A stretch of 16,386 nucleotides of DNA from an uncultured Adlercreutzia sp. (GCA_902478715.1 CABSMC010000061.1:1-16386); one strand, 5' to 3'. Positions 1 to 6,872 are shown, counted from the first letter of the stretch. Notes: generated by a model not told the origin, from the sequence alone. A program made the numbers and translations.

Positions 1-52
1 CCCCGCCGATCGCCCCTTCCGTAAACTGGTCGGGAAAGGGAAACGTCTATTC

Positions 53-60
53 AGGAGAGG
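53..60 (+). promoter_or_regulatory. Ribosome binding site of the C39-like gene
   Basis: AGGAGAGG lies 8 bases before the ATG at 69. This strong Shine-Dalgarno sequence fixes the start of the first gene. No convincing promoter hexamers are visible in the 52 bases before it. Confidence 0.75.
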
Positions 61-68
61 ATACGGCC

Positions 69-1088
69 ATGAGTACCGCCATCGTCCATCGTCGCAAGCT
101 GTCGGCTACCGGTACCGTCCCTCCGAGCGGTTCCACAGCGAAGCCGAAACCCCGCTCTCCGCGCCCTCCCCTTGCAGCCAGCCCCCAGGGCGCCGCGCGG
201 CCGCAGGACACTGGGCAAGCGAGGCGCCCCGTCCGCGCCGCCTCGCTGCACCCGCGCACCGTCGCCGCGAGCAACTTCGTTCCCGACCCCGTCACCCTCG
301 AACTGACCGACCGCGCCGAGCATCCGATGCTCACGCCGTCATGGCACGCCTTCCGTGCCTATGCCTCGAACCATCCGCAGCTTTCCGAGCTGAAGGCCCA
401 GGGGCTCGTTCCCATGATGCGGGCCCACCAAGGGCTGCGTCTGGCGATTTTCGCGGTGGCCGCGGCCTTGGTGCTGCTCCTTGTGGCGCTTTTGGCCTAT
501 TGGTGGCTGCTGCCGGCGCCGGCAGCGGCCGACTCGCCCTACGCCACCGCTGATGCGGGCGCCGCCCAGAGCACGGCCGTGGATCGGTGGGAGCAGGGCG
601 TAGTGCCCTCGCTATACCAAAGCGACACCTCTTGGGCCGATGTGCCCTACGGCCAGGCCACGCTCGCCTCCACCGGCGCGGCGCCGGTGTCCCTGGCCAT
701 GGCCTATGTGGCGGCGACCGGCGACACCACCTACACTCCCGTCGAGTTCGCGCAATGGGCCACCGACCATGATCTCACGGCCGCCGGCGTCGACACCATC
801 GGCGCCTTCCTACAGCAAGCGGGCTCCGCCTTCGGGCTCGCCGTCGAGCCCATGGCCGTCGACGACCGGACGCTGCGCCACGCCATCGTCTCGAACGTGC
901 CCGTGCTCGTCGTCACCCAGCCCGGCACCTTCGCGCCCGCCGCCTCGGTGGTGGTGCTCGACGACATTGACAAGGACTCCCGCATCGTGCTGCACGACCC
1001 GACGAGTGCAAGCCGTTCTGCCAAGGGATGGGCCTTCGGCGACATCACCGGCGCCGCCGCCCTCGCCTTCACGGTGCATGAGGCCTAA
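69..1088 (+). CDS. Membrane-anchored C39-like pseudopeptidase
   Basis: The 339-residue protein has three parts. Residues 1-120 form a Pro/Arg/Ala-rich, probably cytoplasmic N-terminal region. Residues about 124-148 are one strongly hydrophobic transmembrane segment. From about residue 178 to the end there is a domain resembling the Peptidase_C39_2 (papain-like) fold. The domain shows the family signature: YQSDTSWADVPYG, then STGAAPVSLAMAY, then a hydrophobic strand SVVVLDDID, then IVLHDP. In active relatives the second block carries the nucleophile (G-C-G-P-T-S), but here that position is Ala204. The His normally just before the VVV strand is replaced by Ala (291-292). Asp310 is kept. I see no cysteine anywhere in the protein, so cysteine-protease activity is not expected. 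With a positive N-terminus before the membrane segment, the domain is probably outside the cell. A substrate-binding or scaffold role is a guess. The start is supported by the ribosome binding site at 53-60. The downstream gamma-carbonic-anhydrase gene is 117 bases away and may be transcribed separately. Confidence 0.8.
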   Translation: MSTAIVHRRKLSATGTVPPSGSTAKPKPRSPRPPLAASPQGAARPQDTGQARRPVRAASLHPRTVAASNFVPDPVTLELTDRAEHPMLTPSWHAFRAYASNHPQLSELKAQGLVPMMRAHQGLRLAIFAVAAALVLLLVALLAYWWLLPAPAAADSPYATADAGAAQSTAVDRWEQGVVPSLYQSDTSWADVPYGQATLASTGAAPVSLAMAYVAATGDTTYTPVEFAQWATDHDLTAAGVDTIGAFLQQAGSAFGLAVEPMAVDDRTLRHAIVSNVPVLVVTQPGTFAPAASVVVLDDIDKDSRIVLHDPTSASRSAKGWAFGDITGAAALAFTVHEA

Positions 1089-1161
1089 AAAAGACGGGCG
1101 CGCCGCAGATCTTCGCAACGATTCCAACCGTTTGGGTGTTTTCGCCGCTTCCGAAGAACAG

Positions 1162-1167
1162 TAATAT
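1162..1167 (+). promoter_or_regulatory. Possible -10 element before the gamma-CA-like gene
   Basis: TAATAT sits 38 bases before the next start codon in a locally AT-richer patch of the 117-bp gap. The best upstream partners (TGTTTT at 1137-1142 or the overlapping GTTTTC) are poor -35 matches with 18-19 base spacing. This is a weak candidate. Confidence 0.3.
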
Positions 1168-1205
1168 GTGGGGCTGACCTTTGGAATTCGTCGCGAGGAG
1201 ACCCC

Positions 1206-1766
1206 ATGGACTACCGCCAAGTCACCGTACATCCCGAGTCGCGCATCGCCCCCAACGCCACGCTGGTGGGTAACGTGGAAGTGGCCAAAGACGCCACGAT
1301 CCTGTTCAACGCCACCCTGCGCGGCGATTACGGCAGCCGCATCGTCGTGGGCGAGGGCTCCAACGTGCAGGAGAGCAGCTGCCTGCACCTCGATTTCAAC
1401 CAGGACTGCATCGTGGGCCGCGGCGTGACCATCGGGCACGGGGCCGTGGTGCACGGCTGCACGCTCGGAGACAACGTGCTCGTGGGTATGGGGGCCGTCG
1501 TCATGAACGGGGCCGTCATCGGCGCGAACTCGCTGGTGGCCGCCGGCGCTCTGGTGACCGAGGGTACGCAGGTGCCGGAGGGGTCGCTCGTGGTGGGCGT
1601 GCCGGCGAAGGTGCGCCGCCAGCTCACCCTGGAGGAGATCGAGGGCAACCGCGAGGCGGCCCGGGGCTATGCCGCCATCGGACGCGACTTGGCCGAACAG
1701 GGCATCCTCTACTGGGGCGCCGACATTCCCGCCGACGCGCGCACCATCGCGCTTGCGCGGGATTAG
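1206..1766 (+). CDS. Gamma-carbonic-anhydrase-family protein
   Basis: This is a 186-residue left-handed beta-helix (hexapeptide repeat) protein of the gamma-carbonic anhydrase / YrdA / PaaY family. These proteins form trimers with metal sites between subunits. Repeats such as VGNVEV, IVVGEG, IVGRGV and LGDNVL run through residues 14-140. The metal-ligand pattern is intact: His61 (CLHLD), then His78 and His83 in IGHGAVVHGC, the same five-residue spacing as in archaeal Cam. The LRGDYG motif (38-43) and NVQE (53-56, where NVQD is usual) also match. The C-terminal part is helical. GAGGAG at 1195-1200 lies 5 bases before the ATG. It converges on the PNP gene with only 17 bases between stop codons. 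Family membership is secure. CO2 hydration is not, because many relatives lack activity or act as acyltransferase-like proteins. Confidence 0.9.
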   Translation: MDYRQVTVHPESRIAPNATLVGNVEVAKDATILFNATLRGDYGSRIVVGEGSNVQESSCLHLDFNQDCIVGRGVTIGHGAVVHGCTLGDNVLVGMGAVVMNGAVIGANSLVAAGALVTEGTQVPEGSLVVGVPAKVRRQLTLEEIEGNREAARGYAAIGRDLAEQGILYWGADIPADARTIALARD

Positions 1767-1783
1767 CCAGCGGCGGCGCGGAG

Positions 1784-2614
1784 CTACATCGCCTGCAGGA
1801 CGCCTTCGAGGAGCCGGCAGAAGTCGGCTTCTCTTGTTTGGGCCACCTCGTGAACCTCCTCGTCGGAGGGGTTCGCACCCTCAACGCCGCAGGCCATGTT
1901 GCTCACGAGCGAGATGCCGAGCACACGCAGGCCCACATGCCGCGCGGCGATGACCTCCTCGCACACGGACATGGCCACGGTATCGGCGCCCCAAGAGCGG
2001 AACATCCGGATCTCCGCCGGCGTCTCGAAGGAGGGGCCGAGCAGGCCCAGGTAGACGCCCTCCTGCACGGGGATGGCCAGCGCCTCGGCGGTCTGTCGGG
2101 CCAGCTGGCGCAGAGACGGATCGTAAGCGTCCAGCATGCTGAAGAAGCGCGGGGACATGGCGTCGGGCTCGGTGCCCGTGACGGGGTTGCGGCCCGTGAA
2201 GTTCAGCTGGTCGGTCATGATGCAGAAGTCGCCGACATGAAAGGACTCGTTGATGGCGCCGGCGGCGTTGGTGGTGACAAGCGTGGCCACCCCGAGCCGG
2301 GCCATGAGCCACACGGGGAAGGCGACCTCTTGAGCGGTATAGCCCTCGTAGCCGTGGAGGCGCCCCTGCATGGCGAGCACGCGCTTGCCGCCCAGCTCGC
2401 CGGCCACGAAGCGCCCCACGTGCCCGTTGGCCGTGGATACGCCCATGCCGGGCACCTCGCCGAAGGGGACGAAGATCGGATCGGCGATGCGCTCAGCCAG
2501 AGGGCCGAGCCCCGACCCCAAAATGAGACCGACTTCCGGCCGGAATGCGCCGAGGCGCTCTCCCATCATCGCCTGGGCTGCATCCAACATCTCTCTCAGG
2601 TTTTCCAGGGCCAT
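1784..2614 (-). CDS. Purine nucleoside phosphorylase (trimeric PNP family)
   Basis: The 276-residue protein matches the low-molecular-mass, trimeric PNP/MTAP family, which phosphorolyses inosine and guanosine nucleosides to free base and (deoxy)ribose-1-phosphate in purine salvage. Visible motifs are the phosphate loop GSGLG (33-37, Ser34), QGRLHGYEG (83-91), TTNAAGAIN (114-122), and GPSFETPAEI (193-202) with the base-binding Glu197. Met215 lies in VAMSVCEEV, and the base-contacting Asn239 in SNMACG. Length is normal for the family. The ATG is chosen because AGGAAGGA precedes it at a good distance. The open frame continues upstream but would run through prmC on another frame. It is the last gene of prfA-prmC-pnp, beginning 14 bases after the prmC stop. 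Published names differ (punA, deoD, xapA), so no symbol is given. Confidence 0.93.
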   Translation of the reverse strand: MALENLREMLDAAQAMMGERLGAFRPEVGLILGSGLGPLAERIADPIFVPFGEVPGMGVSTANGHVGRFVAGELGGKRVLAMQGRLHGYEGYTAQEVAFPVWLMARLGVATLVTTNAAGAINESFHVGDFCIMTDQLNFTGRNPVTGTEPDAMSPRFFSMLDAYDPSLRQLARQTAEALAIPVQEGVYLGLLGPSFETPAEIRMFRSWGADTVAMSVCEEVIAARHVGLRVLGISLVSNMACGVEGANPSDEEVHEVAQTREADFCRLLEGVLQAM

Positions 2615-2628
2615 GAGCGTTGTCCTTC

Positions 2629-3687
2629 CTAGCGTCTCGCCACAAGCACGCGGGGGCGACCGGCGAGGTCGTCCACGATGCGGCAGTCGGAAAATCCGGC
2701 GGCCTCGGCCACGGCGCGGGCCGCATCCATATGGCCCTCGTGCAGCTCGCAGGCGAGCACGCCGCCGGGCTTCAGGGCCCGGGCGGCCCAGGCGGCCAGA
2801 GGCCTGAACAGGTCGAGCCCGTCGGCGCCCCCGTCCAGAGCGAGCGTCGGCTCGAAGTCGGCCACCTCGCGCGGGATGCCGGCCATGACGGCGGTGGGCA
2901 CGTAGGGCGGGTTGGAAACCACGGCGTCGAAGGTGCCCATCCGCTTCTCGCCGATGCCGGATCCGAGCGAGCACTGCAGCACGGCCACACGATCGGCGAG
3001 CCCCAGAGCCTCGGCGTTTTCCTTGGCGAGCGCCACCGCCTCTGAGGCGATGTCCGTGGCGATGACCCGCACATCCGGGTGCTCGTAGGCCAGCGAGCAG
3101 GCGATGCAACCGGATCCCGTGCACAGGTCGGCCACAAGAAGGCTTTTGCGAGTCTCATCCATGCCTGCAGACGAGGGGCGACCAAGGTCGCCCCCTACGG
3201 CGACACCTTCCTCGGTCTCGTTCGATTCGATATTTTCCGAAGGGGAAACGGATTCCCCCGCCTCCTCCAGGGCCTTCTTCACGGCGGCGACAGCCTCGCG
3301 CTCCTGCTCGGCGGCCTCGGGGTTCCACGCCACATCGCGGGGGCCGGGCGTCGGCAGCGCCGCAAGCACTTCGCTCACGAGCACCTCGGTCTCGGGCCGC
3401 GGAATGAGCACACCAGGACGCACCTTCACGTTGATGTGCCGAAAGGCCACTTCCCCCGTGATGTACTGCAAGGGCTCCCCCGCCCCGCGCCGCCGCACAT
3501 AGTCGCGCAGCACCCCACGCTCGTCCTCCGAAAGCGGCCGATCGTAGTTCATATAAAGCTGAACCCGAGAAAGACCCGTTGCCTCCCCCAGAAGCCACTG
3601 CGAAGAAAGAAGGGGATTCTCATCCCCTTTTCCTTCGAGGTATTCAGTTGTCCAATCGAGGGCAGATTTGACAGTCCATTCGCTCAT
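2629..3687 (-). CDS. prmC: Release factor glutamine methyltransferase PrmC/HemK
   Basis: PrmC uses S-adenosylmethionine to methylate the GGQ glutamine of release factors 1 and 2. The N-terminal helical release-factor-binding domain covers about residues 1-85 and leads into IPRPET (95-100). The Rossmann methyltransferase domain begins at VADLCTGSGCIA (185-196), with the catalytic NPPY at 259-262. The protein has 352 residues, against about 280 for typical family members. The excess is a Glu/Pro/Ser-rich insertion at about residues 112-182, between the PRPET hairpin and motif I. It contains a palindromic DNA element (3175-3194). The start is fixed by TAATG: the A of the prfA stop is the first base of the prmC ATG, which suggests translational coupling. 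A pnp gene follows after 14 bases. Function is secure; the consequence of the insertion is unknown. Confidence 0.95.
   Translation of the reverse strand: MSEWTVKSALDWTTEYLEGKGDENPLLSSQWLLGEATGLSRVQLYMNYDRPLSEDERGVLRDYVRRRGAGEPLQYITGEVAFRHINVKVRPGVLIPRPETEVLVSEVLAALPTPGPRDVAWNPEAAEQEREAVAAVKKALEEAGESVSPSENIESNETEEGVAVGGDLGRPSSAGMDETRKSLLVADLCTGSGCIACSLAYEHPDVRVIATDIASEAVALAKENAEALGLADRVAVLQCSLGSGIGEKRMGTFDAVVSNPPYVPTAVMAGIPREVADFEPTLALDGGADGLDLFRPLAAWAARALKPGGVLACELHEGHMDAARAVAEAAGFSDCRIVDDLAGRPRVLVARR
3175..3194. repeat. Perfect palindrome inside prmC
   Basis: GGGGCGACC, AA, then GGTCGCCCC: two perfect 9-base arms with a 2-base centre. It encodes residues 165-171 (GGDLGRP) of PrmC in the poorly conserved interdomain linker. 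A further GGCGAC on the plus strand at 3199-3204 could pair with part of it. It resembles the GTAGGGGCGACC-type palindromes I recall from many bacterial intergenic regions, but I see no second copy in this window. Confidence 0.6.
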
Positions 3688-4760
3688 TACACAGCAGCTT
3701 CCAGTTTCTGCGCGCGGTCGGCAGCCTGCAAAGCCGTGATCACATCTCCCAGGTTGTCGCCCAGAAGCACCCCGTTGTAGGTGGAGTTGAACCCGATGCG
3801 GTGGTCGGTCACGCGATCCTGGGGCCCGTTGTAAGTGCGGATCTTCTCGGAGCGGTCGCCGGAGCCGATCTGCGCCAGGCGCTCGGCGCCCTCGGCGGCC
3901 TGCTGCTCGGCGAGCATCTTCTCGTAAAGGCGGGCGCGCAGCACGGCCATGGCCGCGATCTTGTTCTGCAGCTGCGACTTCTGGTCCTGGGACTGCACCA
4001 CGAGACCCGTGGGCAGGTGCGTGATGCGCACGGCGGAGTCGGTCGTGTTCACGCACTGGCCGCCCGGGCCGCCGGCGCGGTACACGTCGATGCGCAGGTC
4101 GCCCTCGTTGATCTCCACTTCCACCTCGTCGGCCTCTGGCAGCACGGCCACGGTGGCCGTGGAGGTGTGGATGCGCCCCTGGGACTCGGTCTTGGGCACG
4201 CGCTGGACGCGGTGCACGCCGGACTCGAATTTCATGACCGAGTACACATGATCGCCCTTCACCTTGAACTGGATCTCCTTGAAACCGCCGGCTTCGGAGG
4301 GCGAGGCGTCCATGGTCTCGGTCTTCCAGCCCTGGGCCGCGGCGAAGCGCTCGTACATCTTGTAGAGGTCGCCGGCGAAGATGGCGGCCTCGTCGCCGCC
4401 GGCCGCCGCGCGGATCTCCACGATGATGTCCTTCTCGTCGGCCGGGTCGGCCGGGATGAGCATGAACTTGATGTCCTCCTCTAGCTGGGGCAGCCTGCCC
4501 TCGATGGAGGCGATCTCCTCCTGGGCGAACTCCTTCATGTCGGCGTCGGAGAGCATCTCCTTGGCCGCTTCCAAATCGTCCATGGCCGCCACGTACTCGG
4601 CCGCCTTCTTGGCGAGCGGACCTTGGGAGGCGTACTCCTTGGCGAGCCGGTTGTACTCCTTCTGATCGGCGAGCACCGCCGGATCGCCCATCTTGGCCTG
4701 CAGCTCGTCGTAGGCCTCGATGATCTTCTGGAGCTTCTCTTTCATATCAGTTTCCTGCAT
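3687..4760 (-). CDS. prfA: Peptide chain release factor 1
   Basis: RF1 reads UAA and UAG stop codons and triggers peptide release on the ribosome. The 357-residue length matches the family (E. coli 360). The stop-codon recognition tripeptide is PKT (189-191, the PxT class, in RVPKTESQGR), which marks RF1 rather than RF2. The catalytic GGQ is at 233-235 in RAGGPGGQCVN. The N-terminal part is helical and Glu/Lys-rich, as expected for domain 1. The chosen ATG has AAAGGAAG five bases upstream. A second ATG five codons later (MKEKLQK) also has an AGGA, so the true start could be either. It heads the prfA-prmC-pnp operon, putting the factor beside the enzyme that modifies it. Confidence 0.96.
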   Translation of the reverse strand: MQETDMKEKLQKIIEAYDELQAKMGDPAVLADQKEYNRLAKEYASQGPLAKKAAEYVAAMDDLEAAKEMLSDADMKEFAQEEIASIEGRLPQLEEDIKFMLIPADPADEKDIIVEIRAAAGGDEAAIFAGDLYKMYERFAAAQGWKTETMDASPSEAGGFKEIQFKVKGDHVYSVMKFESGVHRVQRVPKTESQGRIHTSTATVAVLPEADEVEVEINEGDLRIDVYRAGGPGGQCVNTTDSAVRITHLPTGLVVQSQDQKSQLQNKIAAMAVLRARLYEKMLAEQQAAEGAERLAQIGSGDRSEKIRTYNGPQDRVTDHRIGFNSTYNGVLLGDNLGDVITALQAADRAQKLEAAV

Positions 4761-4796
4761 GGGTGCTTCCTTTGCGTGAAACGGGTGTGTTGGAAA

Positions 4797-4810
4797 GCGC
4801 CCGAAGGCGC
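4797..4810 (-). other. Short hairpin in the prfA leader
   Basis: On the minus strand GCGCC-TTCG-GGCGC forms a tight 5-bp stem with a TTCG tetraloop, 37 bases before the prfA start and at the predicted 5' end of its mRNA. It is followed by TTTCC, too weak to call a terminator for the antiporter upstream. A 5'-end stability hairpin is the likelier reading. Confidence 0.4.
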
Positions 4811-4818
4811 AACTTTGC

Positions 4819-4827
4819 ATTGTAGCA
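4819..4827 (-). promoter_or_regulatory. Extended -10 promoter of prfA
   Basis: On the minus strand TGC-TACAAT is a good extended -10 (TGN-TATAAT), about 59 bases before the prfA start. No good -35 hexamer sits 17 bases further up, which is normal for extended -10 promoters. It would separate prfA-prmC-pnp from the antiporter gene upstream. Confidence 0.5.
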
Positions 4828-4857
4828 GAAGGGGCAAGACCCTGGCGCGCTATCTAC

Positions 4858-6246
4858 TTAATGGCCGTCGTCTTCGGAATCTGGAACGTTGCAGACGCCC
4901 CCGGGGCAGCGCTCGGTGAGGTCGAAGGTGTCGGCATGGCGCGCGCCCGCTGCGGCCAGACGCGCCTTCAGCTGGCGGTGCAGCTCGCGCTCGCGACGAC
5001 GGTGCTCGGCCAGAATATGGGCCACGGCGCGGGGCTGCTCGCGGATTTCGTGCAGCGCCTCTCCCAGATCGGCATTGACCGAATGGGCCATGACGGAGGC
5101 GAGCAGCGGCATGAGGAACACCGTGACGCCGCCGGCGGCCACGAGTACGGAGGCGGTCTGCTGGCTCATGGCCTCGGCGGAGACGGCCACGCTGGTGACG
5201 GCCACGATGATGGGAAGCGCCGTCGTGCAGTAGAAGGCGACGGTAAGCCGCTCGCGCACGTCCATGGTGCGCGACTCGCGTCCCGTGGAGAGGCCCACGA
5301 AGATGGGCAGCGCGCGAACGAACAGCAGAAGGAGGATGAACAGTCCCAAAAGCTCCGGCTCGGCACCGATGGCCCGCACGTCCACCTTCGCCCCGGACAC
5401 CACGAAGAACAGCGGCACGAGGAAACCGTAGGCGATGGCGTTGTGCTTCATCTCCATGGTCTGGTCGCCCTCAGGGATGAGGTAGCGCAGGATGAAGCCG
5501 GCGGCGAAGGCGCCGAGCACGATATCCAAATCGAAGACGGCGGAAACAGCCGTCAGGCCGATGAGCAGCAGATTCACCGAACGGATGACCATCTGCGTGT
5601 TGGTGTTGGCATTGGCAACGATGAACCGGTGCACGTAGCCGCCGATGCGCTCGGCGATCTTCGGCACGGCGGCGGCCGCCACGGCGATGGCGAGGAACGC
5701 GAGGAGGATGACCACGGTCTGCCAGGTGGCCCGGGTCGAGAGCAGAAGCGCCATGGCGATGATGGGAAGCAGCTCGCCCCAGGTGCCGTAGGCGATGATC
5801 TCGTTCCCCATCCGCGTGCCCAGGATGCCGCGCTCCTGCAGAATGGGCAGAAGCGTGCCCATGGCCGTGGTAGTGAGCGCGATGACCACGGCCAGGCCGT
5901 CCAGCTCGAAGGCCGAAAGCGTCGGCCAAATGGCCACGACGACGAACGCGATGGCGAAGGTGACCGCCCAGGTAGCAGCTCCGCGCTTCCCCTCCGTGCC
6001 GGTGAGACTCTTCGGCGATATCTCGTAGCCGGCCAGAAGGAACAGGAAGGCGAGGCCCAAATCGGACAGCAGGTTGATGGCATCGGTAGACTGAATGGCA
6101 CCGAGCCCGTGAGGGCCGAGCAGCGCCCCGGCCAGAAGAAGGAGCACCGTCTCAGGGATAGGCTTGCCCGGAATGAGCCCGGCGATGATGGGGCACGCGA
6201 CGGACACCAGCGATATGAGGGCCAGCGAGACCAAATCGATCGCCAT
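4858..6246 (-). CDS. CPA2-type cation:proton antiporter
   Basis: This 462-residue polytopic protein resembles the CPA2 monovalent cation:proton antiporters (Na+/H+ exchanger domain, KefB/GerN relatives). About 12 hydrophobic segments fill residues 3-390. Family-like features are LLLAGALLGPHGLG (37-49), LGLAFLFLLAGYEI (63-76), TTTAMGTLLPILQERG (125-140), GAFAAGFIL (245-253) and LFFVVSGAKVD (279-289). At the position where many relatives have an ion-binding Asp (as in the DI..IP motif), this protein has GELLPI with Glu158. The cytoplasmic tail has a charged helix rich in Arg/Glu (about 412-430) and then CPGGVC (447-452) and an acidic end. There is no TrkA-N/RCK domain. AAAGGAAG four bases before the ATG sets the start. 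The ion transported cannot be told from sequence. Confidence 0.85.
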   Translation of the reverse strand: MAIDLVSLALISLVSVACPIIAGLIPGKPIPETVLLLLAGALLGPHGLGAIQSTDAINLLSDLGLAFLFLLAGYEISPKSLTGTEGKRGAATWAVTFAIAFVVVAIWPTLSAFELDGLAVVIALTTTAMGTLLPILQERGILGTRMGNEIIAYGTWGELLPIIAMALLLSTRATWQTVVILLAFLAIAVAAAAVPKIAERIGGYVHRFIVANANTNTQMVIRSVNLLLIGLTAVSAVFDLDIVLGAFAAGFILRYLIPEGDQTMEMKHNAIAYGFLVPLFFVVSGAKVDVRAIGAEPELLGLFILLLLFVRALPIFVGLSTGRESRTMDVRERLTVAFYCTTALPIIVAVTSVAVSAEAMSQQTASVLVAAGGVTVFLMPLLASVMAHSVNADLGEALHEIREQPRAVAHILAEHRRRERELHRQLKARLAAAGARHADTFDLTERCPGGVCNVPDSEDDGH

Positions 6247-6295
6247 GACGCTTCCTTTCTCTCCCGGTGCGCGAACGCGCGCAGCTCTCGAGTCC

Positions 6296-6310
6296 ACTAT
6301 AGGCATTTTA
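6296..6310 (-). promoter_or_regulatory. Candidate -10 elements of the antiporter gene
   Basis: On the minus strand TAAAAT (6305-6310) and TATAGT (6296-6301) are the only AT-rich hexamers in the leader, 50-65 bases before the start codon. TTCCTG lies 18 bases upstream of TAAAAT as a modest -35. Which one is used cannot be decided by eye. Confidence 0.4.
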
Positions 6311-6374
6311 GCGAATGTGGGCGGCATCCAGGAAGCGGCGATGACAGACTGTTGAAGACGTGAGCGATTCAGCC

Positions 6375-6387
6375 GCAGATTATCTGC
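6375..6387. promoter_or_regulatory. Palindrome, possible operator
   Basis: GCAGAT-T-ATCTGC is a perfect 6-base-arm palindrome with one central base, midway between the divergent antiporter and trxA starts. Symmetry and position suit a dimeric regulator, but no regulator gene lies nearby and no second copy was seen. Confidence 0.3.
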
Positions 6388-6423
6388 CGTCTGTGCCACG
6401 ATTTCGTGTCAGCCCCTTGACGC

Positions 6424-6443
6424 GGCGTCGCGCCGGCGGCGCC
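6424..6443 (+). other. GC-rich hairpin upstream of trxA
   Basis: GGCGTCGC-GCCG-GCGGCGCC can fold into an 8-bp stem with one G-U pair and a 4-base loop, followed by TTTGGTTAG. It sits about 100 bases before trxA with no plus-strand gene ending before it. It is therefore not an obvious gene-end terminator, and its role is unknown. Confidence 0.35.
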
Positions 6444-6511
6444 TTTGGTTAGAATACCAGGCACAAGCGGATCCCAGCCGATGCGCGCCAAGGCGAGTTC
6501 GGCCCACTCCG

Positions 6512-6520
6512 TGCTATACG
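6512..6520 (+). promoter_or_regulatory. Possible extended -10 promoter of trxA
   Basis: TGC-TATACG, an extended -10 with four of six hexamer matches, lies 22 bases before the trxA ATG and just ahead of its AGGAGG. Transcription would then begin only about 15 bases before the start codon. No good -35 is visible. Confidence 0.4.
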
Positions 6521-6531
6521 AACATCCATTT

Positions 6532-6537
6532 AGGAGG
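6532..6537 (+). promoter_or_regulatory. Ribosome binding site of trxA
   Basis: A consensus AGGAGG five bases before the ATG at 6543. It is the strongest ribosome binding site seen in the window and suggests high expression. Confidence 0.8.
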
Positions 6538-6542
6538 ATATC

Positions 6543-6851
6543 ATGGCTGAGGTAATCAAGACGGCTGACGAGTTCCAGACGAAGGTGCTCGAGGCGAAGA
6601 CCCCGGTGCTCGTCGACTTCTTCGCCACCTGGTGCGGCCCGTGCCGTATGGTGGCACCGGTCATCGACGAGATCGCGACCGAGAAGGCGGGTCAGGTGGC
6701 CGTCTACAAGGTGGACATCGATCAAAGCCCGGACTTGGCCTTCAAGTACCAGGTCTCCAGCGTGCCGACCCTCATAGTCTTCGAGAACGGCCAGATCAAA
6801 AACGAGCGCCTCGGCGCCCAGCCCAAGCAGAACATCTTGGCGATGCTCTAG
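6543..6851 (+). CDS. trxA: Thioredoxin
   Basis: This small cytoplasmic dithiol oxidoreductase has 102 residues, the normal thioredoxin length. The redox motif WCGPC is at residues 30-34 within VDFFATWCGPCRMVAPV. The conserved cis-proline is Pro75 (SVPTLIVFENG). The usual YKVDID strand is at 55-60. It lacks only the longer C-terminal helix of some relatives. AGGAGG five bases upstream sets the start. Thioredoxin reductase lies 178 bases downstream on the same strand, so the two form a complete NADPH-to-thioredoxin electron path. A large inverted-repeat structure fills the gap between them and could uncouple their expression. Confidence 0.96.
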   Translation: MAEVIKTADEFQTKVLEAKTPVLVDFFATWCGPCRMVAPVIDEIATEKAGQVAVYKVDIDQSPDLAFKYQVSSVPTLIVFENGQIKNERLGAQPKQNILAML

Positions 6852-6872
6852 TTTCAACAGAGGCAATGTTCA

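Larger units (their letters stand above)
6247..6542. other. Divergent intergenic region, antiporter / trxA
   Basis: These 296 bases separate the minus-strand antiporter from plus-strand trxA, and no coding signal was seen in them. They hold the leaders and presumed promoters of both genes, a 13-bp palindrome (6375-6387), a GC-rich hairpin (6424-6443) and a stem TGCGCG-AACG-CGCGCA (6268-6283) in the antiporter leader. Confidence 0.6.

Noticed and set aside
2615..3124. Upstream extension of the PNP frame into prmC
   Set aside because: The extension is Arg/Gly-rich shadow sequence in another frame of prmC. The real PNP start has a good ribosome binding site at 2614.
4797..4810. Short GCGCC hairpin as the antiporter terminator
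   Set aside because: Only a 5-bp stem with a TTTCC tail, and it lies downstream of the predicted prfA promoter.
4861..6363. A 500-codon plus-strand open frame antisense to the antiporter
   Set aside because: Its translation is Gly/His/Asp/Arg-rich with no recognisable domain, and the opposite strand encodes a clear membrane transporter.
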